Shown here in pieces: positions 35,102-45,348 of a stretch of DNA of 64,000 nt. The notes beneath the pieces were generated by a model that had not been told where the DNA came from, ran no database searches, and saw nothing but the letters and a program-made list of their open reading frames with translations. The DNA comes from Nocardia africana NBRC 100379 (lineage in GTDB: Bacteria; Actinomycetota; Actinomycetes; Mycobacteriales; Mycobacteriaceae), in NCBI RefSeq assembly GCF_001612635.1, contig NZ_BDAV01000005.1, positions 124,001 to 188,000 of the forward strand, read 5' to 3'. Each line of letters begins with the position of its first letter. Positions within the stretch are counted from its first letter, which is position 1. The position numbers were made by a program, and so were the translations under genes.

Positions 35102-35848
35102 TCAGCGCCGGAAGTCGGCGGCGTAGTCCGGAATGCCGGTCCCCGAACGCAATTGCTGGCGACCGCGGCCGACCGTGCGCAGCGTCGAGTGCAGAGTTTC
35201 CTCGAAATCGGCGAGCTGGGAATCGACGTAGTGGTCGCATTCCTCGCGCAGCCGGTCCGCCTCGGTCTGCGCGGCGTCGATCAACCGCGCGGATTCGGCG
35301 TGCGCGGCCCGTACCACCTCGGTCTGCGAGACCAGGCGCTCCTGTTCGGCCTGCCCCTCGGCCACCGATCGGTCGTAGGACGCCTGACCGGCCGCGATCA
35401 TCCGCTCCGATTCGGTGCGGGCGCGGCCGGTGAGCGCCTCGTATTCGGCCTTACCGTCGGTCACGATGCGGTCGGCCTCGGCCTGCGCCGTCGCGACCAG
35501 GTGATCGGCGTGCGCACGAGCCTCGGCGACCATCCGGTCGGCATGGGCCTTGGCGTCGGCCAGCAGCCGGTCGGCCTCCTCGCGGGCGTCGGCGACGGTC
35601 TGTTCGGCCTGGTCGTTGGCGCCGGTCACCGTCGCCTCGGCGGAATTGCGGGCATCGGAGACGATCTTGTCGCGGTGATCGAGCACGTCCTGGGCGTCGT
35701 CGAGTTCGCCCGGCAGCGCCTCCCGCACGTCGTCCAGCAGTTCCAGCACATCACCGCGAGGCACGATGCAATTGCGGGTCGGCGGGATACCCCGCGCCTC
35801 TTCGACGATCGCGACCAGTTCGTCGAGCGCTTCGAATACGCGATACAT
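35102..35848 (-). CDS. sepIVA: SepIVA-like DivIVA-family septation protein
   Basis: A 248-residue coiled-coil protein, equivalent in place and pattern to M. tuberculosis Rv2927c (SepIVA), a septum and pole-growth factor. The N-terminal MYRVFEALDELVAIVEEARG is a DivIVA-like start, and most of residues 70-215 is a heptad-rich Ala/Glu/Asp helix with repeats like ADRMVAEARAHADHLV. ATG 35848 was chosen because the upstream extension is low complexity and lacks conservation features. Confidence 0.9.
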   Translation of the reverse strand: MYRVFEALDELVAIVEEARGIPPTRNCIVPRGDVLELLDDVREALPGELDDAQDVLDHRDKIVSDARNSAEATVTGANDQAEQTVADAREEADRLLADAKAHADRMVAEARAHADHLVATAQAEADRIVTDGKAEYEALTGRARTESERMIAAGQASYDRSVAEGQAEQERLVSQTEVVRAAHAESARLIDAAQTEADRLREECDHYVDSQLADFEETLHSTLRTVGRGRQQLRSGTGIPDYAADFRR

Positions 35849-36067
35849 CCTGCTGACCCCACTCTCGTGCCGAACTACAGCTCTCGGCCCAGTGTGCCCG
35901 CATCCCGCGTGTCTGCCCAGATCACCTTCGGTGTGTCGGGCGGTGTTTCCTATCCCACACAAATCAAGTGGAGGCAATCTCTCCGCTTGGTGCTATCTTT
36001 TCTACCGAGCGGTAGACCAGCCGGAACCGATCCCCTCGGCGCCCGGCACTGTGCGATCGGAACGACA

Positions 36068-36613
36068 ATGGTTGTCCTTTATCCGGCACCTCCGGGTATG
36101 TGGGTGAACCCACAGCCCGATCCGGGCGTATCCCTCGTGCACACCGAACCGCCGGTCGAGACGCCCGAGACGCAGCAGTCCCCGCCTGTCATCGGTCGCC
36201 TCGCTTCCCGCTTCGCCGACTACCTGCGTGGAGACCACTGGTTGTCGCAGCTGGTCCGGTTCGCACTGGTCGGCGGTTTCAGCAATATCGGCTACTTCCT
36301 GCTCTTCCTGGCCTGCTACGGCGGTGGACCGCAGCTCGCCAACCTGACCGGATCCATCGTCAGCACCGCACTCGCCAACGAACTGCACCGGCGGCTCACC
36401 TTCCACGCCGCCGACCGGGTCGGCTGGCTCGCCGCCCAACTCGAGGGCGGCGGACTGGCGCTGGCCGGCCTCGCCATCACCTCGGGGGCGCTGGCGGTGC
36501 TCGATATCGCGGCGCCCGGACTCGACGACGTCGCCGAGGCGATCGCCGTCATCGCCATCACCGCCGGAGTCGGTGCGTTGCGCTTCCTCACGCTGCGGCT
36601 CTGGGTGTTCTGA
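36068..36613 (+). CDS. GtrA-family membrane protein
   Basis: A 181-residue protein with a disordered N-terminus of about 45 residues and four membrane helices typical of GtrA: LVRFALVGGFSNIGYFLLFL, then LANLTGSIVSTALANELHRR, AGLAITSGALAVL and a last span before FLTLRLWVF. Such proteins move lipid-linked sugars for cell-wall glycans in actinobacteria. The start is uncertain (ATG 36068 or 36098, GTG 36103). Divergent from sepIVA. Confidence 0.88.
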   Translation: MVVLYPAPPGMWVNPQPDPGVSLVHTEPPVETPETQQSPPVIGRLASRFADYLRGDHWLSQLVRFALVGGFSNIGYFLLFLACYGGGPQLANLTGSIVSTALANELHRRLTFHAADRVGWLAAQLEGGGLALAGLAITSGALAVLDIAAPGLDDVAEAIAVIAITAGVGALRFLTLRLWVF

Positions 36614-36889
36614 CCGCCCGGCGCGCTCCTGCACGGGGTGCGGCTGCAACCTGGTCATGTGAGCAAGGAACCGAGCCTTCTTACCCCACGTCCTAACTCA
36701 GCAAACATCGTTGCGAGTTCTCATCGTGGGAGGTTCGGCAATGCATCACCATTCGGGGAACCACTGCCCGGGAAGTCCCACCCTCTGGCGCGCGGGTCTG
36801 CGCTCGGCCGCGTCCCCGCGCCCGCGGATACCGGTTCCGTGCCCGCTCCTTCCCCACCCGCGCCGCACCCGGCCGCAGCAGGATCCGCA

Positions 36890-37900
36890 ATGACACACCG
36901 CGCCCCGGGTGCCGAGACCCGGTGCGGCGCAGCGCGACCGGCCGGAATCGCGGGTTTGCATCGGCGTCGCGACGCGGTGTCGGCAGGGGTCGGTGACGAC
37001 GAGATCCGCCGGCGCTGTGCGATCGGAAGCTGGCGGCGGGTGCGGCGCGGCGCCTATGCGGAGACCTCGGTGCTCGCCGACCTGGACGGCGTGGCGCGGC
37101 ATCGGCTGACTGTCGCCGCGCTGCTCCCGGAGATGGCGGCCGACGCCGTGGTCAGCCACCAGTCGGCCGCGGTGCTGCTCGGTGCGCCGATGTCACCGGC
37201 ACTGCTCGACCGCGTGCACGTGACGCGCGATCGACGCTACGGCGGGCGCATCAAGCCGAATCTGGCGGTGCATTGCGCACCGGTCGGCGTCGTGGCCGAA
37301 CGCCACGGGCTGCTCGTCACCACCCCCGCGCGCACCGTCGTCGATCTGGCGCGCACACTGCCGTTCGAATCCGCGGTCGTCGTCGGCGATGCCCTCGCCC
37401 GCGAATTCGGTCTCACCGCACCGGCATTGGCGCGCGAACTGGCCTGGGCTCGAGGCCGGCGCGGCGTCGACGGCGCCCGGCACGTGATCGGTTTCCTCGA
37501 TCCGCGCAGCGCCGGAGTCGACCACTCCCGGATCCGGGTGCTGCTGCGACTGCTCGGTTTCCCGCCGGCGGATGCCGGTGGGGTGATCCATGCCGACGAC
37601 GGGCAAGTGCTGGGTACGGCCGATCTGTATCTCGGCCGGACCGGAGTGGTGCTCGAGGTCGACGGGCACCCGCCGGGCAGAGCACGAGCCCACGGGTGCC
37701 CGTCGCGGCGCCCGCAGGATGCGGTATTGCGCCGCTACGGATTTCAGTCGATCCGCACCACCTGGCGCGGGTTGAGTACCGGAAGCACCGCGGAACGCGT
37801 GCACGCCGCGCTGAGCCGGGCCCGCGAGCAGCGGCCCCGCGGTTATATCCGCCCCGCTGCCCTCCCGGCGCCGGCGCCACTGCGGCTGCGTGCGCTGTGA
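36890..37900 (+). CDS. AbiEi-like / DUF559-type protein, orphan
   Basis: A 336-residue protein with an N-terminal winged-helix-like region (VGDDEIRRRCAIGSWRRVRRGAY) and HQSAAVLLGAPM, the layout of AbiEi-type antitoxins. The C-terminal part VLEVDGHPPGRARAHG ... AVLRRYGFQSIRTTW resembles the Vsr/DUF559 endonuclease-like fold, with the usual acidic E-x-D-G. No AbiEii toxin is adjacent, so an antitoxin role is doubtful. These proteins are common in Nocardia and Mycobacterium in many copies. The ATG start is chosen for alignment; a longer low-complexity reading is rejected. Confidence 0.75.
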   Translation: MTHRAPGAETRCGAARPAGIAGLHRRRDAVSAGVGDDEIRRRCAIGSWRRVRRGAYAETSVLADLDGVARHRLTVAALLPEMAADAVVSHQSAAVLLGAPMSPALLDRVHVTRDRRYGGRIKPNLAVHCAPVGVVAERHGLLVTTPARTVVDLARTLPFESAVVVGDALAREFGLTAPALARELAWARGRRGVDGARHVIGFLDPRSAGVDHSRIRVLLRLLGFPPADAGGVIHADDGQVLGTADLYLGRTGVVLEVDGHPPGRARAHGCPSRRPQDAVLRRYGFQSIRTTWRGLSTGSTAERVHAALSRAREQRPRGYIRPAALPAPAPLRLRAL

Positions 37901-37945
37901 CGACCACGATCGGCTCGGCCCGCCCCGACCTGTTAGCGTCGCTAC

Positions 37946-38431
37946 ATGGCTGGAGCACTGTGCCCCGGGTCCTTCGATCCGGTGACCAACGGGCATATCG
38001 ACGTCATCTCGCGCGCGGCCGCGCAGTTCGACGAGATCGTCGTGACCGTGATGATCAACAAGAGCAAACAGGGCATGTTCAGCGTCGACGAGCGGATCGA
38101 GATGCTGCGCGAGGCGACCGCCGATCTGCCCAACGTGCGGATCGAATCCTGGTACGGCCTGCTGGTCGATTTCGCTCGCGAACAGGGCATCACCGCCATG
38201 GTCAAGGGACTGCGCGATGCCACCGATCTCGGATACGAGATGCAGATGGCCCAGATGAACAAGCACCTCTCCGGCGTCGACACCTACTTCCTGGCCACCA
38301 ACCCGGCGCTGAGCTTCCTGTCCAGCTCCCTGGTCAAGGAGGTGGCGACCTTCGGCGGCGATGTCACCGGCATGTTGCCCCCGGCCGTGCACAAGCGCCT
38401 GCTCGCCCGCATCGCCGAACGCCGCGGCTGA
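37946..38431 (+). CDS. coaD: Phosphopantetheine adenylyltransferase
   Basis: Makes dephospho-CoA from phosphopantetheine and ATP. The 161-residue protein has the nucleotidyl-transfer motif [33 protein letters not shown] and [12 protein letters not shown], all diagnostic. It converges with rsmD, the usual actinobacterial partner (coaD/rsmD adjacent). Confidence 0.98.
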   Translation: MAGALCPGSFDPVTNGHIDVISRAAAQFDEIVVTVMINKSKQGMFSVDERIEMLREATADLPNVRIESWYGLLVDFAREQGITAMVKGLRDATDLGYEMQMAQMNKHLSGVDTYFLATNPALSFLSSSLVKEVATFGGDVTGMLPPAVHKRLLARIAERRG

Positions 38432-38485
38432 GGTGGTCGCCGCCGCAGCGGGATCGACCGCCGCGGCCGCGCGCCGGGCCGGGCG

Positions 38486-39043
38486 TCACCCGCGGTGTTC
38501 CGCAAGGTCGACGCGGGTTTCGCCGTATCGGCGCGACTTCAGCGCCGAATAACCTGCGGGCCATACCGTTTCCGGTGATCGCGCCGACCGCTCGACGACG
38601 ATCAGCGCGTCCTCGTACAGCCAGCCGTTGACCGATAACGCCCGCAGATCGGCCTCGACAGCGGCGTCGGCGACCGCGTAGGGCGGGTCGGACAGCACCA
38701 GGTCGTAGGGCTCGGCCGGTGCGGTCGCGAGCACGGAAGCGACTGCACCCAGGCGCAATTCGGCGCCCGGCACATCCAGATCCGCGATATTTCCGCGAAT
38801 CACCGCGGCCGCCTTGCGATCCGATTCGACCAGCAGCGCATGGGACGCACCGCGCGACAGTGCCTCCAGACCGAGGGCCCCGGAACCGGCATAGAGGTCC
38901 AGCACCCGGATGCCGTCGAAGTCCATGCGCGCGGCGAGCGCGTTGAACAACGCCTCCCGCACTCGGTCGGAGGTGGGCCTGGTCCCCGCGGGCGGAACCC
39001 GCAGCCGTCGGCCACCGGCCACGCCCGCGACGATCCGGGTCAC
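38486..39043 (-). CDS. rsmD: 16S rRNA (guanine-966-N2)-methyltransferase
   Basis: S-adenosylmethionine-dependent methylase of 16S rRNA. The 185-residue protein has TRIVAGVAGGRRLRVPPAG, the SAM loop VLDLYAGSGALGLEALSRGA and the catalytic LVLSDPPYAV. GTG 39043 is used because GGAGGA stands just upstream and the family starts there. It follows pyc after 40 bases and may be in its transcript. Confidence 0.96.
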   Translation of the reverse strand: MTRIVAGVAGGRRLRVPPAGTRPTSDRVREALFNALAARMDFDGIRVLDLYAGSGALGLEALSRGASHALLVESDRKAAAVIRGNIADLDVPGAELRLGAVASVLATAPAEPYDLVLSDPPYAVADAAVEADLRALSVNGWLYEDALIVVERSARSPETVWPAGYSALKSRRYGETRVDLAEHRG

Positions 39044-39083
39044 CGCGAGTCCTCCGCCACGGCACGCCGAGGGCGCGAGGCCG

Positions 39084-42000
39084 TCATTCGGCCGCGGTCT
39101 CGTTCGTGCGCAGTTCCACCAGCAGATCGCCACCTTCCACCTGCTGCACCGCACCGATCGCGACGCGGGCGACGGTACCGGCGCGGGGTGCGGTGATGGC
39201 GGCTTCCATCTTCATGGCCTCGATCGTGCCGACCGTGTCACCGGCGGCGACGGTGTCCCCTTCGCCGACGGTGAGCGTCACGACACCGGCGAACGGGGCG
39301 GCGATGTGGCCGGCGTTGTTCTTGTCGGCCTTCTCGGCCACCGGCACCTCGCTGGCGATCGAGCGGTCGCGCACCAGCACCGGACGCAGCTGCCCGTTCA
39401 GAATGCACATCACCGTGCGCATACCGCGCTCGTCCGGCTCGGAGATCGCCTCCAGGCCGATGAGCAGGGTGACGCCCTTCTCCAGTTCCACGCGGTGTTC
39501 CTCGCCGTGGCGCAGACCGTAGAAGAACTGATTCGCCGACAAGCCGGTGGTGTCGCCGTACTTCTCCCGGTGTGCCAGGAATTCCGCGGTCGGACCGGGA
39601 AACAGCAACCGGTTCAAGGTCTCTCGGCGCTGCTGCGACGTTCCGTCCAGCGCCGCGGCGTCTTCCGCGGTCAACGGCACTTCCGGCTTCGCGGGTCCGC
39701 GGCCTTCGAGAGCGCGGCTGCGGAAGGGTTCGGGCCAGCCCCCCGCCGGGGTGCCGAGTTCGCCACGCAGGAAACCGATCACCGAATCCGGGATGTCGTA
39801 GCGCGCGGGGTCGGCGGCGAAATCCTCCACGTCCACACCGGATCCGACCAGCGACAAGGCCAGGTCACCGACCACCTTGGAGGACGGGGTGACCTTCACC
39901 AGCCGGCCCAGCAGCCGGTCGGCGGCCGCGTATTTCGCCTCGACCTCCTCGAACCGGTCGCCCAGCCCGAGGGCGATGGCCTGCTGCCGCAGATTCGACA
40001 GCTGCCCGCCCGGAATTTCGTGGTGGTACACCCGGCCCGTCGGCCCCGGCAACCCGGACTCGAAGGGCGCGTACACCTTGCGCAACGCCTCCCAGTACGG
40101 CTCGAGGTCGCACACGGCGTCGAGGTTCAGACCGGTGTCGTAGGGCGAATGCGCGGCCGCGGCGACGATCGCCGAGAGCGCGGGCTGGCTCGTGGTGCCG
40201 GCCATCGGCGCGCTCGCGCCGTCCACGGCGTCGGCGCCGGCCTGCCAGGCCGCCAGGTAGGTGGCGAGCTGGCCGCCCGGGGTGTCGTGAGTGTGCACGT
40301 GCACCGGCAGATCGAAATTGCTGCGCAACGCCGTCACCAGCGTGTGCGCGGCCGGCGCCCGCAGCAGCCCGGCCATGTCCTTGATGCCGATCACGTGCGC
40401 GCCGGCCTCGACGATCTGCTCGGCGAGCTTGAGGTAGTAGTCGAGGGTGTAGAGGTTCTCGTTCGGATTCGACAGATCACCGGTGTAGCTCATCGCGACC
40501 TCGGCCAGCGCGGTGCCGGTCTCGCGGACCGCGTCGATCGCCGGCCGCATCTGATCCACGTTGTTGAGTGCGTCGAAGATCCGGAAGATGTCGATGCCGG
40601 TCTCGGTGGCCTCGCGCACGAACGCGCGCGTCACCTGCTCCGGATACGGCGTGTACCCGACGGTGTTGCGTCCGCGCAGCAGCATCTGCAAGCAGATGTT
40701 CGGAATAGCCTCCCGCAACGCGGCCAGCCGCTCCCACGGATCCTCGTACAGGAACCGCAGCGCCACATCGTAGGTCGCGCCACCCCAGCATTCGACCGAC
40801 AGCAGCTCCGGCGTCATCCGCGCCACGTGCCCGGCCACCGTCAGCAGTCCGCGCGTGCGCACCCGGGTCGCGAGCAGCGACTGATGGGCGTCGCGGAACG
40901 TGGTGTCGGTGACGCCGACCGCGTCGCGCTCGCGCAGCCACCGCGCGAACCCCTCGGGCCCCAGCTCGAGCAGACGCTGACGGGTGCCGTCCGGCGGCGG
41001 CGCACTCAGATCGATCGCGGGAAGCTTGTCGTGCGGGTACACCGCCGTCGGCCGCTCACCGTGCGGCTTGTTCACCGTCACGTCGGCCAGATAGCGCAGG
41101 ATGCGGGTGCCGCGGTCGGCGGAACCGCGCTGGGTCAGCAGTTCCGGGCGCTCGTCGATGAACGAGGTGGTGATCCGTCCGGCCCGGAAATCCGGGTCGT
41201 CGAGCACGGCCTGCAGGAACGGGATGTTCGTGGCCACGCCGCGGATGCGGAATTCCGCGACCGCGCGCCGGGCCCGCGCCACCGCCTGCGAGAAGTCGCG
41301 GCCGCGGCAGGTCAGCTTCACCAGCATCGAGTCGAAGTGCGCGCCGACCTCGGCGCCCAGGTTCGCACCGCCGTCGAGGCGGATGCCACCGCCGCCCGGC
41401 GAGCGGTAGGCGGTGATGCGGCCGGTGTCGGGACGGAATCCGTTGGCCGGATCCTCGGTCGTGATCCGGCACTGCAACGCCGCACCGTGAATCGACACAC
41501 TGTCCTGGCTCAGCCCGAGATCCGCCAGCGACTCCCCGGACGCGATGCGCAGCTGCGACTGCACCAGATCCACATCGGTGATCTCCTCGGTCACCGTGTG
41601 CTCGACCTGGATCCGCGGGTTCATCTCGATGAACACGTGACGGCCGCGCTCGTCGAGCAGGAACTCCACGGTGCCCGCGCACGAGTACCCGATCTGCCGC
41701 GCGAAGGCCACCGCGTCGGAGCAAATACGTTCGCGCAGTGCGGGATCCAGATTCGGCGCGGGCGCCAGCTCGATCACCTTCTGATGCCGCCGCTGCAGCG
41801 AACAGTCGCGCTCGAACAGATGCATGACGTTGCCGTGCTGATCGGCCAGGATCTGCACCTCGATATGGCGAGGGTTGATCACCGCCTGCTCGAGGAACAC
41901 CGTCGGGTCCCCGAACGCCGACTCGGCCTCGCGCATGGCGGCCTCGATCGCCTCGCGCAGCTGCACCCGGTCCGCCACCCGGCGCATACCCCGGCCGCCA

Positions 42001-42488
42001 CCACCGGCGACCGCCTTCACGAACACCGGGAACTCCATCTCCTCCGATGCCCGCAGCAGTTCCTCGACATCGGCCGAGGGCGCGCTGGAGTTCAGCACCG
42101 GCAGCCCGGCCGCCTTCGCCGCCGCGATGGCCCGCGCCTTGTTACCGGTCAGTTCGAGCACCTCGGCCGAGGGGCCGATGAAGGTGATGCCCTCGGCCGC
42201 GCAGGCCGCGGCGAGGTCCGGATTCTCCGACAGGAAGCCGTAGCCGGGGTAGACCGCATCCGCGCCAGCGGACTTGGCGGCGCTGATGATCTCGGGAATC
42301 GAGAGGTAGGCGCGCACCGGATGTCCGGGGACACCGATCTGGTACGACTCGTCGGCCTTGAGGCGATGCACCGAGTTGCGATCTTCGTAGGGGAAAACCG
42401 CCACGGTGCCGATGCCGAGTTCGTACGCGGCGCGGAAGGCGCGGATAGCGATTTCCCCGCGGTTGGCGACCAGCACTTTGGAGAACAT
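39084..42488 (-). CDS. pyc: Pyruvate carboxylase
   Basis: Biotin enzyme that carboxylates pyruvate to oxaloacetate. The 1134-residue protein has the biotin carboxylase domain (about 1-460; MFSKVLVANRGEIAIRAF, KAVAGGGGRGMR), the carboxyltransferase domain (about 540-830; LRGRNTVGYTPYP) and the biotin carrier end with the biotinylated Lys in EAMKMEAAI. ATG 42488 is the true start; 47 further upstream codons are non-conserved. It is divergent from metE, and the 566-base gap carries the metE riboswitch. Confidence 0.98.
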   Translation of the reverse strand: MFSKVLVANRGEIAIRAFRAAYELGIGTVAVFPYEDRNSVHRLKADESYQIGVPGHPVRAYLSIPEIISAAKSAGADAVYPGYGFLSENPDLAAACAAEGITFIGPSAEVLELTGNKARAIAAAKAAGLPVLNSSAPSADVEELLRASEEMEFPVFVKAVAGGGGRGMRRVADRVQLREAIEAAMREAESAFGDPTVFLEQAVINPRHIEVQILADQHGNVMHLFERDCSLQRRHQKVIELAPAPNLDPALRERICSDAVAFARQIGYSCAGTVEFLLDERGRHVFIEMNPRIQVEHTVTEEITDVDLVQSQLRIASGESLADLGLSQDSVSIHGAALQCRITTEDPANGFRPDTGRITAYRSPGGGGIRLDGGANLGAEVGAHFDSMLVKLTCRGRDFSQAVARARRAVAEFRIRGVATNIPFLQAVLDDPDFRAGRITTSFIDERPELLTQRGSADRGTRILRYLADVTVNKPHGERPTAVYPHDKLPAIDLSAPPPDGTRQRLLELGPEGFARWLRERDAVGVTDTTFRDAHQSLLATRVRTRGLLTVAGHVARMTPELLSVECWGGATYDVALRFLYEDPWERLAALREAIPNICLQMLLRGRNTVGYTPYPEQVTRAFVREATETGIDIFRIFDALNNVDQMRPAIDAVRETGTALAEVAMSYTGDLSNPNENLYTLDYYLKLAEQIVEAGAHVIGIKDMAGLLRAPAAHTLVTALRSNFDLPVHVHTHDTPGGQLATYLAAWQAGADAVDGASAPMAGTTSQPALSAIVAAAAHSPYDTGLNLDAVCDLEPYWEALRKVYAPFESGLPGPTGRVYHHEIPGGQLSNLRQQAIALGLGDRFEEVEAKYAAADRLLGRLVKVTPSSKVVGDLALSLVGSGVDVEDFAADPARYDIPDSVIGFLRGELGTPAGGWPEPFRSRALEGRGPAKPEVPLTAEDAAALDGTSQQRRETLNRLLFPGPTAEFLAHREKYGDTTGLSANQFFYGLRHGEEHRVELEKGVTLLIGLEAISEPDERGMRTVMCILNGQLRPVLVRDRSIASEVPVAEKADKNNAGHIAAPFAGVVTLTVGEGDTVAAGDTVGTIEAMKMEAAITAPRAGTVARVAIGAVQQVEGGDLLVELRTNETAAE

Positions 42489-42711
42489 TCGATAAAGGTA
42501 CCTGCCCGGCGAGCGGGGCCGGACAGTGAATACGGCTTCGCAGCCATCCTCACAAACCGGATCGGCGAGTCTGCGAAGTTGTGTTCTTCCAGCGGAAACA
42601 TATCCGGCTGGGCGGTCGGCGTTTCGCATGCCGATCGCGGTGGATTACGCTCGGGAACGCAGCTGGTTCGCTGCCGTCGACGAGTTGGAGCCCCGAGCGT
42701 CGCGCGCAGCG

Positions 42712-42906
42712 TCGAAACCGGTCCTCGCGGGCCGGCGAGAGGGAACCCGGTGGGAATCCGGGACTGTCCCGCAGCGGTGAACAGGAACGACCGCCGTCAT
42801 GAGCACTGGAGCCTCTCCGGGAAGCGACGGCCAGTAGGCGACATCCGGGGCCATCCCCGGACCGGTCCGCACGACCGATGCCTGTGAGTCCGAAGACCTG
42901 CCGGTT
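42712..42906 (+). promoter_or_regulatory. Cobalamin (B12) riboswitch ahead of metE
   Basis: The core matches the cobalamin riboswitch: GGAACCCGGTG then GGAATCCGGGACTGTCCCGC from 42742, CAGCGGTGA, CACTGG (42804), CGGGAAG, the B12-box variant GCGACGGCCAGTAGG (42824-42838), and GAGTCCGAAGACCTGCC at the 3' end. AACCGG near 42716 can close P1 with CCGGTT at 42901. High B12 would repress metE, which is not needed when the B12-dependent MetH can work. Confidence 0.95.
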
Positions 42907-42908
42907 GT

Positions 42909-42929
42909 GCCGGATACGCCGTATCCGGC
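42909..42929 (+). terminator. Hairpin directly after the riboswitch
   Basis: GCCGGATAC-GCC-GTATCCGGC is a perfect 9-bp stem with a 3-base loop, 3 bases after P1. No U tract follows. It may be part of the expression platform. Confidence 0.5.
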
Positions 42930-42968
42930 GGTCACCGCCTCGTGGATCGGGCGGGCGGACCCGCGGCA

Positions 42969-42998
42969 CACCGGAAACCCCGGTGCGGCAGTGTTTTT
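42969..42998 (+). terminator. Candidate riboswitch-controlled terminator before metE
   Basis: CACCGG (42969-42974) pairs with CCGGTG (42980-42985); TTTTT follows at 42994-42998. CCCCG at 42978 can instead pair with CGGGG at 42999-43003, giving two exclusive folds. This suggests transcriptional control, though the T run is 9 bases from the stem. Confidence 0.45.
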
Positions 42999-43054
42999 CG
43001 GGGCTTCGTCCGTCGTGCGGCGGTGACCTGTGGCTTCCATTACTGGAGAACACC

Positions 43055-45325
43055 GTGACTGTCACAACGCATAATCGTTTCACCGCAACGGTTCTGGGCC
43101 TGCCGCGCATCGGGCCGCGGCGCGAACTCAAACGTGCCGTCGAAGGGTATTGGGCCGGCCGGATCGACGCCGCCGAACTCGAGCGCGTCGCCCGGCAGCT
43201 GCGCGCGCAGGGCTGGTCGGCAGCGCAGGACGCCGGACTCGACGCGGTACCGGTGGGCACCTTCTCGTTCTACGACCAGATGCTCGACACCGCGGTCATG
43301 CTGGGCGCGCTGCCCCCGCGGGTGGCCGGCATCGGCGATCCGCTCGACCGCTATTTCGCGGCCGCGCGCGGCGCCGAGGGCATCGAACCGCTGGAAATGA
43401 CGAAATGGTTCGACACCAACTACCACTATCTGGTGCCGGAGATCGGCCCGGACACCCGGTTCGCCCTCGACCCGTCGGTCCCGCTCGGCGAGCTGCGTGA
43501 GGCGAGTGAACTGGGCATCGCCGCCCGTCCGGTGGTGATCGGCCCGATCACCTTCCTGGCCCTGTCCAAGGGTGTCGACGGCGTCGCGCCGATGGACCGG
43601 CTGGGCGAGCTGATCCCGCTCTACCGCGACCTGCTGGAACGGCTGGCCGACGCGGACGCCGCCTGGGTCCAGATCGACGAACCGGCCCTGGTGCGCGACC
43701 TCTCCGAGGCCGAACTCGACACCGTGCGCACCACCTACGACGCGGTGAGCGCCGGGGACCGGCGGCCGAACATCCTGGTGGCCACGTACTTCGGCTCCCC
43801 GGGCCCGGCACTGGGCGCGCTGGCCGCCACCCCGGTCGAGGGTGTCGCGCTGGACTTCCGGTCCGGCACCACCGTCGCCGAGGTCGCGGCGGTGCCCGCC
43901 CTGGCGGACAAGCTGGTGGTCGCCGGGGTGGTGGACGGCCGCAACATCTGGCGCACGGATCTGGAGGCGGCGCTGAGTGAGCTGGCGACCCTGCTGGGAT
44001 CGGTCGGCGCCCTGGCGGTGTCGACCTCGAGTTCGCTGCTGCATGTGCCGTATTCGCTGGCCGCGGAGTCCGGCCTGGATCCGGTGCTGCGTTCGTGGCT
44101 GGCTTTCGGCGCCGAGAAGATGAACGAGGTGCGGGTGCTGGCACACGCGGTCGGTGCCGGCACCGACGCGGTCGCCGCGGAACTCGCCGCATCGCGCGCA
44201 GCGATCGAGAACCGCCGCCGCGATCCGCGCCTGCACAACGCGGCCGTGCGGGCCCGGCTCGCCGGCCTCGGCGAGGATCGAGCGCGGCGGGCACCGGCGC
44301 AGCGCCGCCGGGAGCTGCAGCGCGCGCAGCTGCGGCTGCCGCTGCTGCCGACGACCACGATCGGCTCCTATCCGCAGACCACCGCGATCCGCACCGCCCG
44401 CGCCGATCTGCGCGCCGGCCGGATCGACGATGCGCAGTATCGCGAGCGGATGCGCGCCGAGATCGCGGATGTGATTGCGCTACAGGAGAATCTGGGGCTC
44501 GACGTCCTCGTGCACGGCGAACCCGAGCGTAACGACATGGTCCAGTACTTCGCCGAACAACTCGACGGATTCGCCGCCACCGACAACGGCTGGGTGCAGT
44601 CCTACGGCACCCGCTGCGTGCGCCCGCCCATTCTCTACGGCGACGTGGTTCGCACCGCGCCGATGACGGTCGAGTGGATCACCTACGCCCAATCGCTGAC
44701 CGGTAAGCCGGTCAAGGGCATGCTGACCGGCCCGGTCACGATTCTGGCGTGGTCGTTCGTGCGCGACGATCAGCCGCTCGCCGAGACCGCGCGGCAGGTG
44801 GCGCTGGCCATTCGTGACGAGACGGTGGATCTCGAGGCCGCCGGAATCCGGATCGTGCAGGTCGACGAGCCCGCGCTGCGCGAGCTGCTGCCGCTGCGCC
44901 GCGGTGATCAGCGGCCGTACCTGGACTGGGCGGTGGGCGCGTTCCGCCTGGCCACCGCCGGGGTTCGCGACGACACCCAGATCCACACTCATCTGTGCTA
45001 CTCCGAATTCGGCGAGATCATCGGCGCCATCGCGGCATTGGACGCCGATGTCACGTCGGTGGAGGCGGCGCGCTCACATATGGAGATCCTCGACGATCTG
45101 ACCGCCGCCGGGTACGCGCTCGGTATCGGGCCCGGTGTCTACGACATCCATTCGCCGCGAATCCCGAGTGTGGCCGAGATCGAGAACTCACTACGCGAAG
45201 CGATGAAAGCCGTGCCGGCGGAGCGGTTGTGGGTGAATCCGGACTGCGGCCTCAAGACCCGCGGCCGCGCCGAGGTGGAGGCGTCGCTGCGCAACATGGT
45301 CGAGGCGGCCGCGCTGGTGCGCTGA
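43055..45325 (+). CDS. metE: Cobalamin-independent methionine synthase
   Basis: Transfers the methyl group of methyl-tetrahydropteroyl-triglutamate to homocysteine without B12. The 756-residue protein has an N-terminal half starting [20 protein letters not shown] and a catalytic C-terminal half with [12 protein letters not shown] and zinc ligands in [11 protein letters not shown] and NPDCGLKTR. The GTG start has GGAG 7 bases upstream. Regulated by the riboswitch before it; a 14-bp hairpin ends the unit. Confidence 0.98.
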   Translation: MTVTTHNRFTATVLGLPRIGPRRELKRAVEGYWAGRIDAAELERVARQLRAQGWSAAQDAGLDAVPVGTFSFYDQMLDTAVMLGALPPRVAGIGDPLDRYFAAARGAEGIEPLEMTKWFDTNYHYLVPEIGPDTRFALDPSVPLGELREASELGIAARPVVIGPITFLALSKGVDGVAPMDRLGELIPLYRDLLERLADADAAWVQIDEPALVRDLSEAELDTVRTTYDAVSAGDRRPNILVATYFGSPGPALGALAATPVEGVALDFRSGTTVAEVAAVPALADKLVVAGVVDGRNIWRTDLEAALSELATLLGSVGALAVSTSSSLLHVPYSLAAESGLDPVLRSWLAFGAEKMNEVRVLAHAVGAGTDAVAAELAASRAAIENRRRDPRLHNAAVRARLAGLGEDRARRAPAQRRRELQRAQLRLPLLPTTTIGSYPQTTAIRTARADLRAGRIDDAQYRERMRAEIADVIALQENLGLDVLVHGEPERNDMVQYFAEQLDGFAATDNGWVQSYGTRCVRPPILYGDVVRTAPMTVEWITYAQSLTGKPVKGMLTGPVTILAWSFVRDDQPLAETARQVALAIRDETVDLEAAGIRIVQVDEPALRELLPLRRGDQRPYLDWAVGAFRLATAGVRDDTQIHTHLCYSEFGEIIGAIAALDADVTSVEAARSHMEILDDLTAAGYALGIGPGVYDIHSPRIPSVAEIENSLREAMKAVPAERLWVNPDCGLKTRGRAEVEASLRNMVEAAALVR

Positions 45326-45348
45326 TGCGTTGACGCGCTGCTGTCGCA

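Larger units (their letters stand above)
42489..43054. other. Intergenic control region between pyc and metE
   Basis: 566 bases without a convincing gene. It contains a cobalamin riboswitch (42712-42906), a strong hairpin just after it (42909-42929), and a GC hairpin followed by five T (42969-42998), before the metE ribosome site at 43044-43047. The pyc-proximal 220 bases show nothing definite. Confidence 0.8.

Noticed and set aside
36638..36889. 84-codon extension of the AbiEi-like protein
   Set aside because: Low-complexity Pro/Ala/Gly/Ser sequence without conserved features; the ATG at 36890 starts the recognisable protein.
36890..37900. Complete AbiE toxin-antitoxin system
   Set aside because: No AbiEii nucleotidyltransferase toxin is next to it; the neighbours are gtrA and coaD.
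38910..42887. 1325-codon open frame on the plus strand
   Set aside because: A shadow of pyruvate carboxylase. High GC leaves few stops in the opposite frame; the composition (HRD-rich) is typical of such shadows.
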